Assembly (NCBI GenBank): GCA_040880235.1
Contig: JBBDIX010000025.1
Span: forward strand, 1 to 34,318
Origin: JBBDIX01 sp040880235
GTDB lineage: Bacteria; Actinomycetota; Nitriliruptoria; Nitriliruptorales; Nitriliruptoraceae
DNA length: 34,318 bases
Direction: 5' to 3'
A program made the translations under genes and the position numbers. The notes beneath the pieces are model-generated. The model was not told the origin of the DNA. It made no database searches and saw only the letters and a program-made list of their open reading frames with translations. Shown here in pieces: positions 8,192 to 15,226 of the stretch (position 1 is the stretch's first letter; the number at the start of each line of letters is the position of its first letter).

Positions 8192-9490
8192 GTGGCGCCC
8201 CGGCGATCGCTCGGACAGCTCGCGGGCCTGCGGGTCGATCCTGCACGACCGGCGATCGCGGTCGACGGTCTCACGGAGACGTTCCGCCTGTACCACGAAC
8301 GTCCGACGGGCCTCAAGGAACGTCTCTACCGCCTGCGACGGTCCTCGTACACCGACTTCAACGCGCTCGAGGACGTGTCGTTCTCCATCGGGCACGGCGA
8401 GTCCGTCGCGGTCATCGGTCACAACGGGTCGGGCAAGTCGACGTTGTTGAAGGTGCTCGCGCGGATCCTTCCTCCCGACGAGGGCACGGCGCAGACCAAC
8501 GGACTGGTCGCCTCGTTGCTGGAGCTCGGCGCCGGGTTCCACGGTGATCTCACCGGGCGTGAGAACATCCATCTCAACGGCGCGATCCTCGGGCTGTCGC
8601 GCGCGGACATCGAGGAGCGCTTCGACGAGATCGTCGACTTCGCCGGGATCCGCCCCCTGCTCGACACGGCGGTGCGCACCTACTCGTCGGGTCTGTACGT
8701 CCGACTGGGCTTCGCCATCGCGGTCACGATCGACCCTGACATCCTGCTGGTCGACGAGGTGCTCGCGGTCGGGGACATGGAGTTCCAGCAGCGGTCCCTC
8801 GAACGGATGCAGCAGTTCCGCGAGGAGGGCAAGACGTTCGTGCTCGTGAGTCACGACCTGGACGCCGTGCGTGAGATGTGTGAGCGTGCGATCGTGCTCG
8901 ACGGTGGACGACTCACGTTCGACGGTCCGGTCGACGACGCGATCGAGCACTACCGCCGACGGGCCCAGCACCCGGCGCGCGGGTTCACGCCGCTGCCCGA
9001 GCACCGCCGGGTCAGGATCACCGATGCCGTGCTCGAGGGCGACGGCGACGAGGCCACCCACCAGCTCACCCCGGGGTCGGGTGCCACCCTGCAGGTCTCG
9101 CTGCAGGCGACGGCGCCTGTTGACGTGTGCAGCGTCGGGATGACGGTCAGTCGGGTGGACGGGACCCGGATCTACGAGATGCACACGTGTTGGCACGGCG
9201 TGGGTGTCGGACCACTCGCGCCTGGCGACGAGGCGACCGTGGCGCTGCAGTTCGACGTGAACCTGTTGGCCGGCCACTACCTCGTGTCGGTACTGGTGAC
9301 CGACGTCGACGTGCGGCAGACGTGGACGGTGATGGCCGACGGGGTCCGCTTCTCCGTGGCCGAGTCGTCGCGGGGGGCCGGGCTGGTGGACCTCGCGGGA
9401 TCCTCGTCGGTCACCGAGGGGCCTGTCCGTCGACTGGCCGAGCTCCCGGCGCACGAGGCGGGCGCCCGACGGCGACTGCGGAGCCGGTGA
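8192..9490 (+). CDS. Polysaccharide ABC transporter ATP-binding protein with C-terminal Wzt-type domain
   Basis: The ATPase half of the exporter, 432 residues. It has Walker A GHNGSGKST (76-84), signature YSSGLYVRL (164-172), Walker B ILLVDEV (184-190) with a downstream D-loop, and the H-loop SHD (His211). The NODAL-like N-terminal region LKERLYRLRR before the nucleotide-binding fold is typical of Wzt/TagH ATPases. Residues about 260-400 form an extra beta-rich domain like the one in O-antigen Wzt proteins that binds the modified non-reducing end of the polymer. The mycobacterial galactan exporter ATPase is shorter and, as I recall, lacks it. AAGGAGG, 6 bases before the GTG at 8192, is a near-perfect ribosome site. 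Confidence 0.9.
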   Translation: MAPRRSLGQLAGLRVDPARPAIAVDGLTETFRLYHERPTGLKERLYRLRRSSYTDFNALEDVSFSIGHGESVAVIGHNGSGKSTLLKVLARILPPDEGTAQTNGLVASLLELGAGFHGDLTGRENIHLNGAILGLSRADIEERFDEIVDFAGIRPLLDTAVRTYSSGLYVRLGFAIAVTIDPDILLVDEVLAVGDMEFQQRSLERMQQFREEGKTFVLVSHDLDAVREMCERAIVLDGGRLTFDGPVDDAIEHYRRRAQHPARGFTPLPEHRRVRITDAVLEGDGDEATHQLTPGSGATLQVSLQATAPVDVCSVGMTVSRVDGTRIYEMHTCWHGVGVGPLAPGDEATVALQFDVNLLAGHYLVSVLVTDVDVRQTWTVMADGVRFSVAESSRGAGLVDLAGSSSVTEGPVRRLAELPAHEAGARRRLRSR

Positions 9491-9493
9491 CGC

Positions 9494-10507
9494 GTGGACG
9501 TCACTGTCACGGTGGTGATCGTCAACCACGGCACGGGACACCTGCTGCGGCAGTGCGTGGAGGCGTACGTCGCCCAGGACCACCCGTCCCTGGAGATCGT
9601 CGTGGTGGACAACGCGAGCGACGACGTGACCCCGCAGGTGCTCGACGAGCTCGAGCACACGGCGTTCGAGCGGCCCGTCACGTTCGTGCGAGGTCGGACC
9701 AACCGAGGATTCAGCGGGGCGATCAACGACACGCTGGCCCGCACCCGGTCCGCCGTGGTGGTGTTCTCGAACGTCGACGTGACCCCGGAACCGACGCTGG
9801 TGTCGCGGGCTGTCGCGTCCCTGCTGGTCGACAGCACACGCGGAAGCGTCCAGCCGCTGCTGCTGCGTCAGGGCACGGCAGGCACGATCGACACGACCGG
9901 CCACGTGGTGGATCGGGCGCGCCTGGTCCACAACCGTGGCGAGGGCACTGACTGGAGCCGGCAGTTCCGTGCCGGCCAGGTGTTCGGGGTGTCCGGGGCA
10001 CTCGCCGTGCATCGTCGGGCGATGCTCGAGGACGTCGCCTGGGGCGGCGACGAGGTGCTCACCGAGGATCTGTTCGCGTTCTTCGAGGACGTGGAACTCG
10101 ACTGGCGGGCTCGCCGGCTCGGGTGGACGGCGTGGTTCGAGCCTGCGGCGGTGGCCTGGCACGAACGCGGGGGACACGCCGCCCGACGGTCGCGTCGGGT
10201 CGAGGTCCTCAACCAGGCCAATCGACTGCTCGTCATCCTGACGTGCGACGACCTGCGCGACGTGATTCGTCACCTGCACGTGGTGTCGCTGACGACGGTC
10301 GCGAAGTTCGCCGTGGTCGCGGTCACGCGGCCCACGGTGGTGTTCGCGGCATTCGGGCGACTCGTCTGGCACCTGCCCGGCGCGCTGCGCCGCCGGCGCA
10401 GGCTCGCGGCACGTGCACGCATCAGCACCCGGGCGCTCAGCGACCGTTGGGTCGAGCCGTTCCACCTGCGTGCCTGGGTCCGGCGATCGCGGGCGCGGAG
10501 TTCCTGA
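9494..10507 (+). CDS. GT2 family glycosyltransferase
   Basis: A 337-residue cytoplasmic glycosyltransferase with the GT-A fold: VIVNHGTGHLLRQCV (8-22), VVVDNAS (36-42), SNVDV (92-96) as the metal-binding DXD equivalent, and FFEDVELDWRARRLGW (186-201). Hydrophobic segments near residues 248-275 (LTTVAKFAVVAVTRPTVVF) may hold it at the membrane, and the tail is very basic. It follows wzt after 3 bases on the same strand. GlfT1 (Rv3782) neighbours the M. tuberculosis Wzm/Wzt genes in the same way, so a role in starting or extending the exported polymer is plausible. The substrate is unknown. Confidence 0.83.
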   Translation: MDVTVTVVIVNHGTGHLLRQCVEAYVAQDHPSLEIVVVDNASDDVTPQVLDELEHTAFERPVTFVRGRTNRGFSGAINDTLARTRSAVVVFSNVDVTPEPTLVSRAVASLLVDSTRGSVQPLLLRQGTAGTIDTTGHVVDRARLVHNRGEGTDWSRQFRAGQVFGVSGALAVHRRAMLEDVAWGGDEVLTEDLFAFFEDVELDWRARRLGWTAWFEPAAVAWHERGGHAARRSRRVEVLNQANRLLVILTCDDLRDVIRHLHVVSLTTVAKFAVVAVTRPTVVFAAFGRLVWHLPGALRRRRRLAARARISTRALSDRWVEPFHLRAWVRRSRARSS

Positions 10508-10549
10508 CCATTCGGTCGCCGATCTGGCCGGCGAACGCCGTGGACGATC

Positions 10550-11398
10550 TCAGCCGATCGGTTCGCTGTCCTCGTCTGGCTCGTCGCCGGCGTCGTCTGA
10601 CTCGTCCGTCGGTGCGGTGTCGGAGACGTCGCGATCGGCCACGTCGAGCACCTCGGAGGGATACGGGGCCAGCGAGCGTTCCGGGCCGATGCCACGCGTC
10701 CCGAAGTGCTCGATCAGGAAGCCCTGAGCGACCGTCTCGTCGAACTCGTCGCAGTCCATGGCCGTTCCCCACGCGCGGAACGCGACGGCTCCCCCCGACG
10801 AGATGCCGGGTTCCTCGTAGGGCGCGCTCAGGATCCCGACACCACCGATGTCGGTGCGGAATCCGTTGGCGTTGTACAGCTCGGCGAACGACCCGATGGC
10901 GGTCCCCGTCGACCGGTCCGTGGACGCCGGGTCCCACCAGATGACGATCGAACCGTGTTCGAGGTTGTGGGTCGAGGAGACCTCACTGATCTGATTGCTC
11001 GACGACGCCGTGATCGGATGCACACCGGAGGAGTGCGGCCCGGAGTGGGTGGGGCGGATCGGTCCGTAGATCGAGTCCGGGTGCGGGGCCTGGTTCGCGT
11101 CGAAGTGGTAGCGCTCTGGCAGGGGAGTGCGCTCGGAGAGCACCTCGCAGCCGGCGGCCAGTCGTGCCTCGTCGATGTCCTCGAAGGCAACGAGGATCCG
11201 TTCGTCGATGTCCTCGACGCCCCCGAGGAATGCCTGCAGGACCACCGCGGCGATCACCGCGACGATCGCGAAGGTCGCGAGCCCGTTGCGCAGGTTCCCG
11301 CGCTTCCGACGTTCCGTCGCGACCTCTTCGGTGCGACGTCGCTCCTCGCGGGCGAGTTCTCGCCGTTCCCGGTTGGTCAGACGTTCCTTCTCGGCCAC
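10550..11398 (-). CDS. DUF3105 family membrane-anchored protein
   Basis: A 282-residue protein of unknown function. A strongly charged cytoplasmic N-terminus (ERLTNRERRELAREERRRTE) leads to one transmembrane helix at about residues 39-61 and an extracytoplasmic domain. That domain has the DUF3105 hallmarks: PTHSGPHSSG, VSSTHNLEHGSIVIWWDP and AYNANGFRT-like segments with conserved His residues that could bind a metal. The C-terminal 30 residues are acidic. The GTG at 11398 has GAGGTGAC directly upstream. It lies downstream of fbiB on the same strand after 149 bases and converges on the GT2 gene ending at 10507. Confidence 0.82.
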   Translation of the reverse strand: MAEKERLTNRERRELAREERRRTEEVATERRKRGNLRNGLATFAIVAVIAAVVLQAFLGGVEDIDERILVAFEDIDEARLAAGCEVLSERTPLPERYHFDANQAPHPDSIYGPIRPTHSGPHSSGVHPITASSSNQISEVSSTHNLEHGSIVIWWDPASTDRSTGTAIGSFAELYNANGFRTDIGGVGILSAPYEEPGISSGGAVAFRAWGTAMDCDEFDETVAQGFLIEHFGTRGIGPERSLAPYPSEVLDVADRDVSDTAPTDESDDAGDEPDEDSEPIG

Positions 11399-11547
11399 AC
11401 GTCACCTCGGCGGTCTGGCGGGATCGGGCAGGTCACGGTCACGGACCGCGGGGCGAACGGATCGGGGTGTCCCGGTGTGGTCCGCGCGGGCGGAGGGTAC
11501 CGCTTCGGTGAGCGCCGCCGGTTGGGTCCCGGGGCGCACCGTGCCGA

Positions 11548-12885
11548 TCAGCGGGACTCGAGCAGGGGCCCCACGTCCGCGGCGGGGCGTGGCGCCGGCC
11601 GTCGCGCGGGCTGGCCTGCGGCGAGCATCCCCACCGGTTGCCAGTGGTCGGGCAGGTCGAGCACAGCGCGCACGGTGGGACCGCAGAACGTCGTGGACGA
11701 CATCCATGCACACCCGACCCCGTGGGCATGGAGCACCACCTGCGCCGACTGCAGTGCGGCGCCCGCGCTGAGCAGGAACAGGTCGCGCTCGGCTTGCGCC
11801 CGGCGGGCATCGAGGTGGTCGTGCGCCTGTTCCAGGGAGACGAACGCCGCGACGAGGGTGGGTGCGCGACGCAGGACGGCATCGGACCGGCGGACGCGCG
11901 CCTCGACGGTCGTTGCCGGGACGCCGTCTGCCTGCAGGTCCTGCCGCCACTGCTGGGCCATTGCATCGAGCAGGTGTGTACGGGTGTCGTCGTGCAGGCC
12001 GATGAAGCGCCAGGGTCGAGTGTGGTGTGGGGCGGGGGCGGTGCCCGCGGCCCGCACCGCGGCCGCGAGCACGCGTTCGTCGACCGCCGTGCCGTCGATG
12101 AACGATCGGATGGTCCGACGGCGCTCGATGGCCTGCTCTGCCGCGGTCGGTCCTCCGAACCGGAACAGGTCCTCGTCGACCGGACGGACCAGGGCGTGGG
12201 CGGTGGACGCCTTGCCACGGTCAACGCCCCTGACGAGCACGAACGGCGTCGCGCTCGCCTTCGACCGTGCGAGGTCGCAGGCGGCGGCCACGGCGTCGCC
12301 GATGGCGGCCACCGTCACGTGCAGGGCTCGACCGGCCAGATCGGTCTGGCCGCGTTCGTCGCGCAGCGCCGCCATGCCGCTCAACCCGATCGCGACGTCG
12401 GTCTGGCCGTTGCGCCAGGGGCGTCCGAACGTGTCCGTGACGATCACCGCCACGTCGATGCCGGTGCGCCCGGCGATCTCCCGACGGATCGCGTCGGCGG
12501 AGGCATCGGGATCCGCTGGGAGCAGGATCGCGGTTCCCGACGCGACGTTGGAACGGTCGATGCCGGCGTTGGCGACCACGTGTCCGTGGCGCGTGCGCAC
12601 GACCAGCACCGCGGGTGCATCCGCGACGACCTCCGCGGCCTCGCCGCGGGCGAGCCGTCGCACGGCGTCGGGATCGTCGTCGACGGCCACGGTGCGTCCT
12701 TCGGTGAGCGCGACGACCTTGGAGGCCACGCACACGACGTCACCGTCCCGGAGTCGCTCACCAGCGGTGTCGACCGCATCGAGCAGCCGCGTGACCAGGT
12801 CATCGGTCGCCAGGATCACCTCGTTCACGGGCAGACCGGTCACGGTGATCGTCGCCCGGCGTGGTGTGCCCGAAGGTTCGTTCAC
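11548..12885 (-). CDS. fbiB: Coenzyme F420:L-glutamate ligase / nitroreductase-like fusion
   Basis: FbiB adds the poly-glutamate tail to F420-0, and its C-terminal flavin domain reduces dehydro-F420-0. The 445-residue length matches full actinobacterial FbiB (about 448 residues). Residues about 10-245 are the CofE-type ligase domain, with DVVCVASKVVALTEGR and VIVTDTFGRPWRNGQTDVAI. Residues about 250-445 are the nitroreductase-like domain (AIERRRTIRSF, APAPHHTRPWRFI). The GTG at 12885 overlaps the fbiA stop (GTGA), so translation is probably coupled. The same fbiA-fbiB order is found in mycobacteria. The host should therefore make and use F420. Confidence 0.93.
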   Translation of the reverse strand: MNEPSGTPRRATITVTGLPVNEVILATDDLVTRLLDAVDTAGERLRDGDVVCVASKVVALTEGRTVAVDDDPDAVRRLARGEAAEVVADAPAVLVVRTRHGHVVANAGIDRSNVASGTAILLPADPDASADAIRREIAGRTGIDVAVIVTDTFGRPWRNGQTDVAIGLSGMAALRDERGQTDLAGRALHVTVAAIGDAVAAACDLARSKASATPFVLVRGVDRGKASTAHALVRPVDEDLFRFGGPTAAEQAIERRRTIRSFIDGTAVDERVLAAAVRAAGTAPAPHHTRPWRFIGLHDDTRTHLLDAMAQQWRQDLQADGVPATTVEARVRRSDAVLRRAPTLVAAFVSLEQAHDHLDARRAQAERDLFLLSAGAALQSAQVVLHAHGVGCAWMSSTTFCGPTVRAVLDLPDHWQPVGMLAAGQPARRPAPRPAADVGPLLESR

Positions 12886-13829
12886 GCGGCCGCCCCGCGT
12901 ACCCGAGAGGCGACGTCGAGGCACGTCGAGGCCAGCGCGCCGGCGATCCCAGGGTCGTCCATCATCGTGTCGGTGGCCTGGCACTCGATGCCCAGGCCAC
13001 GGATGGTGTCCACCGCATCCCGGTCCTGCGTGTCGACGATCCACCCGTCGAGCAGGTCCGCGAGGTGACGTGCGACGCCTGTCGCCGAGACCTCGGCCCC
13101 GACGCTGGGCAGCAGCCGGTCAGCCATCCCGAGCACGACCCGACCGCCGATGATCGGGGAGACCCCGACGACCGGGGCGCGGGTGCGGGCGACGGCCGAG
13201 CGGATCTGCTCGACGGCGAGGATCGGGCCGAGTGACACGACCGGGTTCGACGGGGCGAACAGCACGACGTCCGCGTCCTCGATGGCCTCCACGACGCCCG
13301 GGGCCGGCTGGGCATCGTCCGCGCCGACCGCGGTGACGTGATCGACCTCCGGCGCCGCGCGTTCACGCACCCAGTACTCCTGGAACCCGAGCGTGCGGCC
13401 GTCCCGGGTCGTGACGGTCGTCGTCAGCGGATCGTCGGTGGCCGGCAGGAGGCGCACCTCGACGCCGAACGCGCGGCGGATCTCGTCGGTGACCCGGGAC
13501 AGGGGCGCACCCTGGCGCAGGCGCAGGGTGCGGTGCAGGTGCACGGCGAGGTCCCGATCTCCGAGGGTGAACCAGTCCGGATGGCCGAAGCGCCGCAGTT
13601 CCCCTGACACGACGAACGACTCGTGGTCGCGGCCCCACTGCTGGGACGGGTGCACGACGCCGGCGAGCCGGTAGGTGATCGTGTCGAGGTCCGGGCACAC
13701 GCGCAGGCCGCTGACGTCGACGTCGTCGCCGACGTTCACGATGGCGGTCACCTCGGCGGGAGCGACGATCCGGACCAGCCCGGAGAGGAAGCGTGCGCCA
13801 CCCACCCCTCCCGCGAGCACGACGACCAT
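12882..13829 (-). CDS. fbiA: Phosphoenolpyruvyl/2-phospholactate transferase of F420 synthesis
   Basis: FbiA (CofD family) transfers an enolpyruvyl- or lactyl-phosphate group onto the flavin Fo to give (dehydro-)F420-0. The 315-residue product starts with VVVLAGGVGGARFLSGL and continues with NVGDDVDVSGLRVCPDLDT and LFAPSNPVVSLGPIL, the substrate-binding segments of the family. The ATG at 13829 is preceded by GGGAG at a 5-base spacing. An in-frame GTG one codon earlier is an alternative. It is the first gene of a minus-strand run with fbiB and the DUF3105 gene and diverges from the SigK-like sigma gene. Confidence 0.93.
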   Translation of the reverse strand: MVVVLAGGVGGARFLSGLVRIVAPAEVTAIVNVGDDVDVSGLRVCPDLDTITYRLAGVVHPSQQWGRDHESFVVSGELRRFGHPDWFTLGDRDLAVHLHRTLRLRQGAPLSRVTDEIRRAFGVEVRLLPATDDPLTTTVTTRDGRTLGFQEYWVRERAAPEVDHVTAVGADDAQPAPGVVEAIEDADVVLFAPSNPVVSLGPILAVEQIRSAVARTRAPVVGVSPIIGGRVVLGMADRLLPSVGAEVSATGVARHLADLLDGWIVDTQDRDAVDTIRGLGIECQATDTMMDDPGIAGALASTCLDVASRVRGAAA

Positions 13830-13857
13830 CACGGCTCCCGGTGTCGGTGTCCGGCGC

Positions 13858-13863
13858 AGCATA
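13858..13863 (-). promoter_or_regulatory. Putative -10 element for fbiA
   Basis: On the minus strand TATGCT fits the actinobacterial TANNNT -10 pattern and would start a transcript with a leader of roughly 20 bases before the fbiA ATG. No good -35 match is visible at the usual distance. Confidence 0.4.
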
Positions 13864-13928
13864 GGACGCAGCCCTTCGCGCACCGCGAGCGACCCTCCCG
13901 CAAGCCGAGACACAACATGAACAAAGTC

Positions 13929-13957
13929 TTGACAAAGAGTGGACAACTGGGCATCAT
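13929..13957 (+). promoter_or_regulatory. Putative sigma-A-type promoter for the SigK-like sigma gene
   Basis: TTGACA at 13929-13934, a 17-base spacer, then CATCAT at 13952-13957 (4 of 6 to TATAAT). The coding start at 14011 leaves a leader of about 45 bases. The -35 lies within a series of phased ACAA repeats. Confidence 0.55.
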
Positions 13958-14010
13958 GCGTGTCACCGACACCTCGACGACCTGGCCGGGGGCCAGTGCA
14001 AGGACCCGTC

Positions 14011-14601
14011 ATGACGCGCTCCCCGTCTCCCGTGATCCGCATCCCGGACGCCGATGACGACGACGTCGGCGACCTGCTCGTCAGGGTCGCGGACCACGAC
14101 GCCGATGCCTTCGAGGCGCTCTACACCCGAATCCGGCCCCGGGTCGTGGCGATCGCGCAGGGCATCCTCAGGGACCGAACCATGGCCGAGGAGGTGGCCC
14201 AGGAGGTCCTCCTCGAGATCTGGAGGAAGGCGGACCGGTTCGACGTGACGCGCGGCACCTGGCGAGCGTGGGTGTCGACCCTGGCGCGTCGCCGCGCGGT
14301 CGACCGGGTTCGCAGCGAACAGGCCGGCCGCAACCGTGACGAACGGGTGGCGAGGCGTGACGCGCACGAACACGTCGACGACGTCGCGGACGAGGTCGAG
14401 CTCCACCTGGATCACTGGCAGGTGCGTCGCGCCCTCGACGTGCTCACCGAACGCCAGCGAGAGGCCATCGAACTGGCCTACTTCGGGGGACACACCTACC
14501 GCGACGTCGCCGAGGTGCTCGGCATCCCGGAGGGCACGGCCAAGTCCCGGCTTCGGGACGGACTCCAGCGTCTTCGTGACGCGCTCGAAGGGCTCGTCTG
14601 A
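14011..14601 (+). CDS. ECF sigma factor, SigK-like
   Basis: A 196-residue extracytoplasmic-function sigma factor. Region 2 is DAFEALYTRIRPRVVAIAQG with MAEEVAQEVLLEIWRKADRF (about residues 32-80). Region 4 is LTERQREAIELAYFGGHTY then VAEVLGIPEGTAKSRLRDGL (about 148-188). The region-2 wording (EVLLEIWRKADRFDVTRGT) closely resembles SigK. SigK is normally held by a membrane anti-sigma factor, RskA, encoded next door; here the next gene is a WhiB regulator and no anti-sigma gene is visible. The start is the ATG at 14011, with AAGGA 6-7 bases upstream. The subfamily assignment is inferred from similarity by eye. Confidence 0.85.
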   Translation: MTRSPSPVIRIPDADDDDVGDLLVRVADHDADAFEALYTRIRPRVVAIAQGILRDRTMAEEVAQEVLLEIWRKADRFDVTRGTWRAWVSTLARRRAVDRVRSEQAGRNRDERVARRDAHEHVDDVADEVELHLDHWQVRRALDVLTERQREAIELAYFGGHTYRDVAEVLGIPEGTAKSRLRDGLQRLRDALEGLV

Positions 14602-14666
14602 CCCCGCAGACCCGCACCCCTCGTGGTCGGCGACACCTCCAGCCACCATCCCTTGTGGTTCGGGGC

Positions 14667-14695
14667 TTGACCTCGCGGCCGACACCCGCAAGAAT
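14667..14695 (+). promoter_or_regulatory. Putative promoter of the WhiB2-type gene, overlapped by an inverted repeat
   Basis: TTGACC at 14667-14672, a 17-base spacer, then AAGAAT at 14690-14695 (4 of 6 to TATAAT). AAGAA-tgacg-TTCTT at 14690-14704 is a perfect 5-bp inverted repeat covering the -10 and the likely start point, so a repressor or autoregulator could bind there. Confidence 0.5.
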
Positions 14696-14739
14696 GACGT
14701 TCTTGTAGTTTCAGGGTTGTCGGCAGTGAGGAGCGGATC

Positions 14740-15006
14740 GTGGGGGCCATCACCGAACTCACGACGAAGCTCGCGTTCGATGCGGATGATCGAACCTGGA
14801 TGCTCGAGGCGCGCTGCCTCGATGCGGATCCAGAGGCGTTCTTCCCGGAGAAGGGCGGTTCGACTCGAGAGGCGAAGCGGATCTGTGCGGTGTGCCCGGT
14901 GCGAGGCGACTGCCTCGACTACGCGCTCACCAACGAGGAACGCTTCGGCATCTGGGGTGGCCTGTCCGAGCGTGAACGACGTCGTGTCAGGCGCCTGAGC
15001 GCCTGA
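14740..15006 (+). CDS. WhiB-family iron-sulfur transcriptional regulator (WhiB2/WhiD type)
   Basis: An 88-residue WhiB protein that binds a [4Fe-4S] cluster through Cys26, Cys49, Cys52 and Cys58 and partners with the primary sigma factor. The segments ARCLDADPEAFFPEKGG, CAVCPVRGDC and the GIWGGLS turn are diagnostic, with a basic tail RERRRVRRL for DNA contact. In M. tuberculosis whiB2 (Rv3260c) is beside fbiA, which supports the WhiB2 assignment; that protein governs septation in mycobacteria and streptomycetes. The GTG at 14740 has GAGGAG about 8 bases upstream. Confidence 0.92.
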   Translation: MGAITELTTKLAFDADDRTWMLEARCLDADPEAFFPEKGGSTREAKRICAVCPVRGDCLDYALTNEERFGIWGGLSERERRRVRRLSA

Positions 15007-15083
15007 TCGGACCGACGGGTCACGGGTGTCCGTGGCCACCACCGTCCGTCCGTCGTCGCCGCAGGGCGGTCAGGTCCCTGTGG

Positions 15084-15089
15084 TAGCGT
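15084..15089 (+). promoter_or_regulatory. Putative -10 element before the large GT2 gene
   Basis: TAGCGT in the context GTGGTAGCGTCCG matches the TANNNT pattern seen at other promoters here. No convincing -35 was found. The GTG at 15227 would then have a leader of about 130 bases. Confidence 0.3.
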
Positions 15090-15226
15090 CCGCAGCCGCT
15101 GGACGTGACGTGTCGATGCCCCGGGATCGTGACGGTCCCTGATCGCCACCTGCCGTGCCCCGTCGTCGGTTCGGTGTCCCGCTGACGTCCGCGTCCCCAT
15201 CGTCGACGTCGAGGAGCGAGCCCGCC

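Noticed and set aside
7838..10465. An 875-residue minus-strand open frame across wzm, wzt and the GT2 gene
   Set aside because: It spans three well-supported plus-strand genes and has shadow-type composition.
10706..13153. An 815-residue plus-strand open frame across DUF3105, fbiB and fbiA
   Set aside because: It is antisense to three recognised genes, and its Arg/Ser/Ala-rich translation has no family features.
15021..15034. CACGG-GTGT-CCGTG hairpin after the WhiB2-type gene as a terminator
   Set aside because: A 5-bp stem without a T-run is expected by chance at this GC content.
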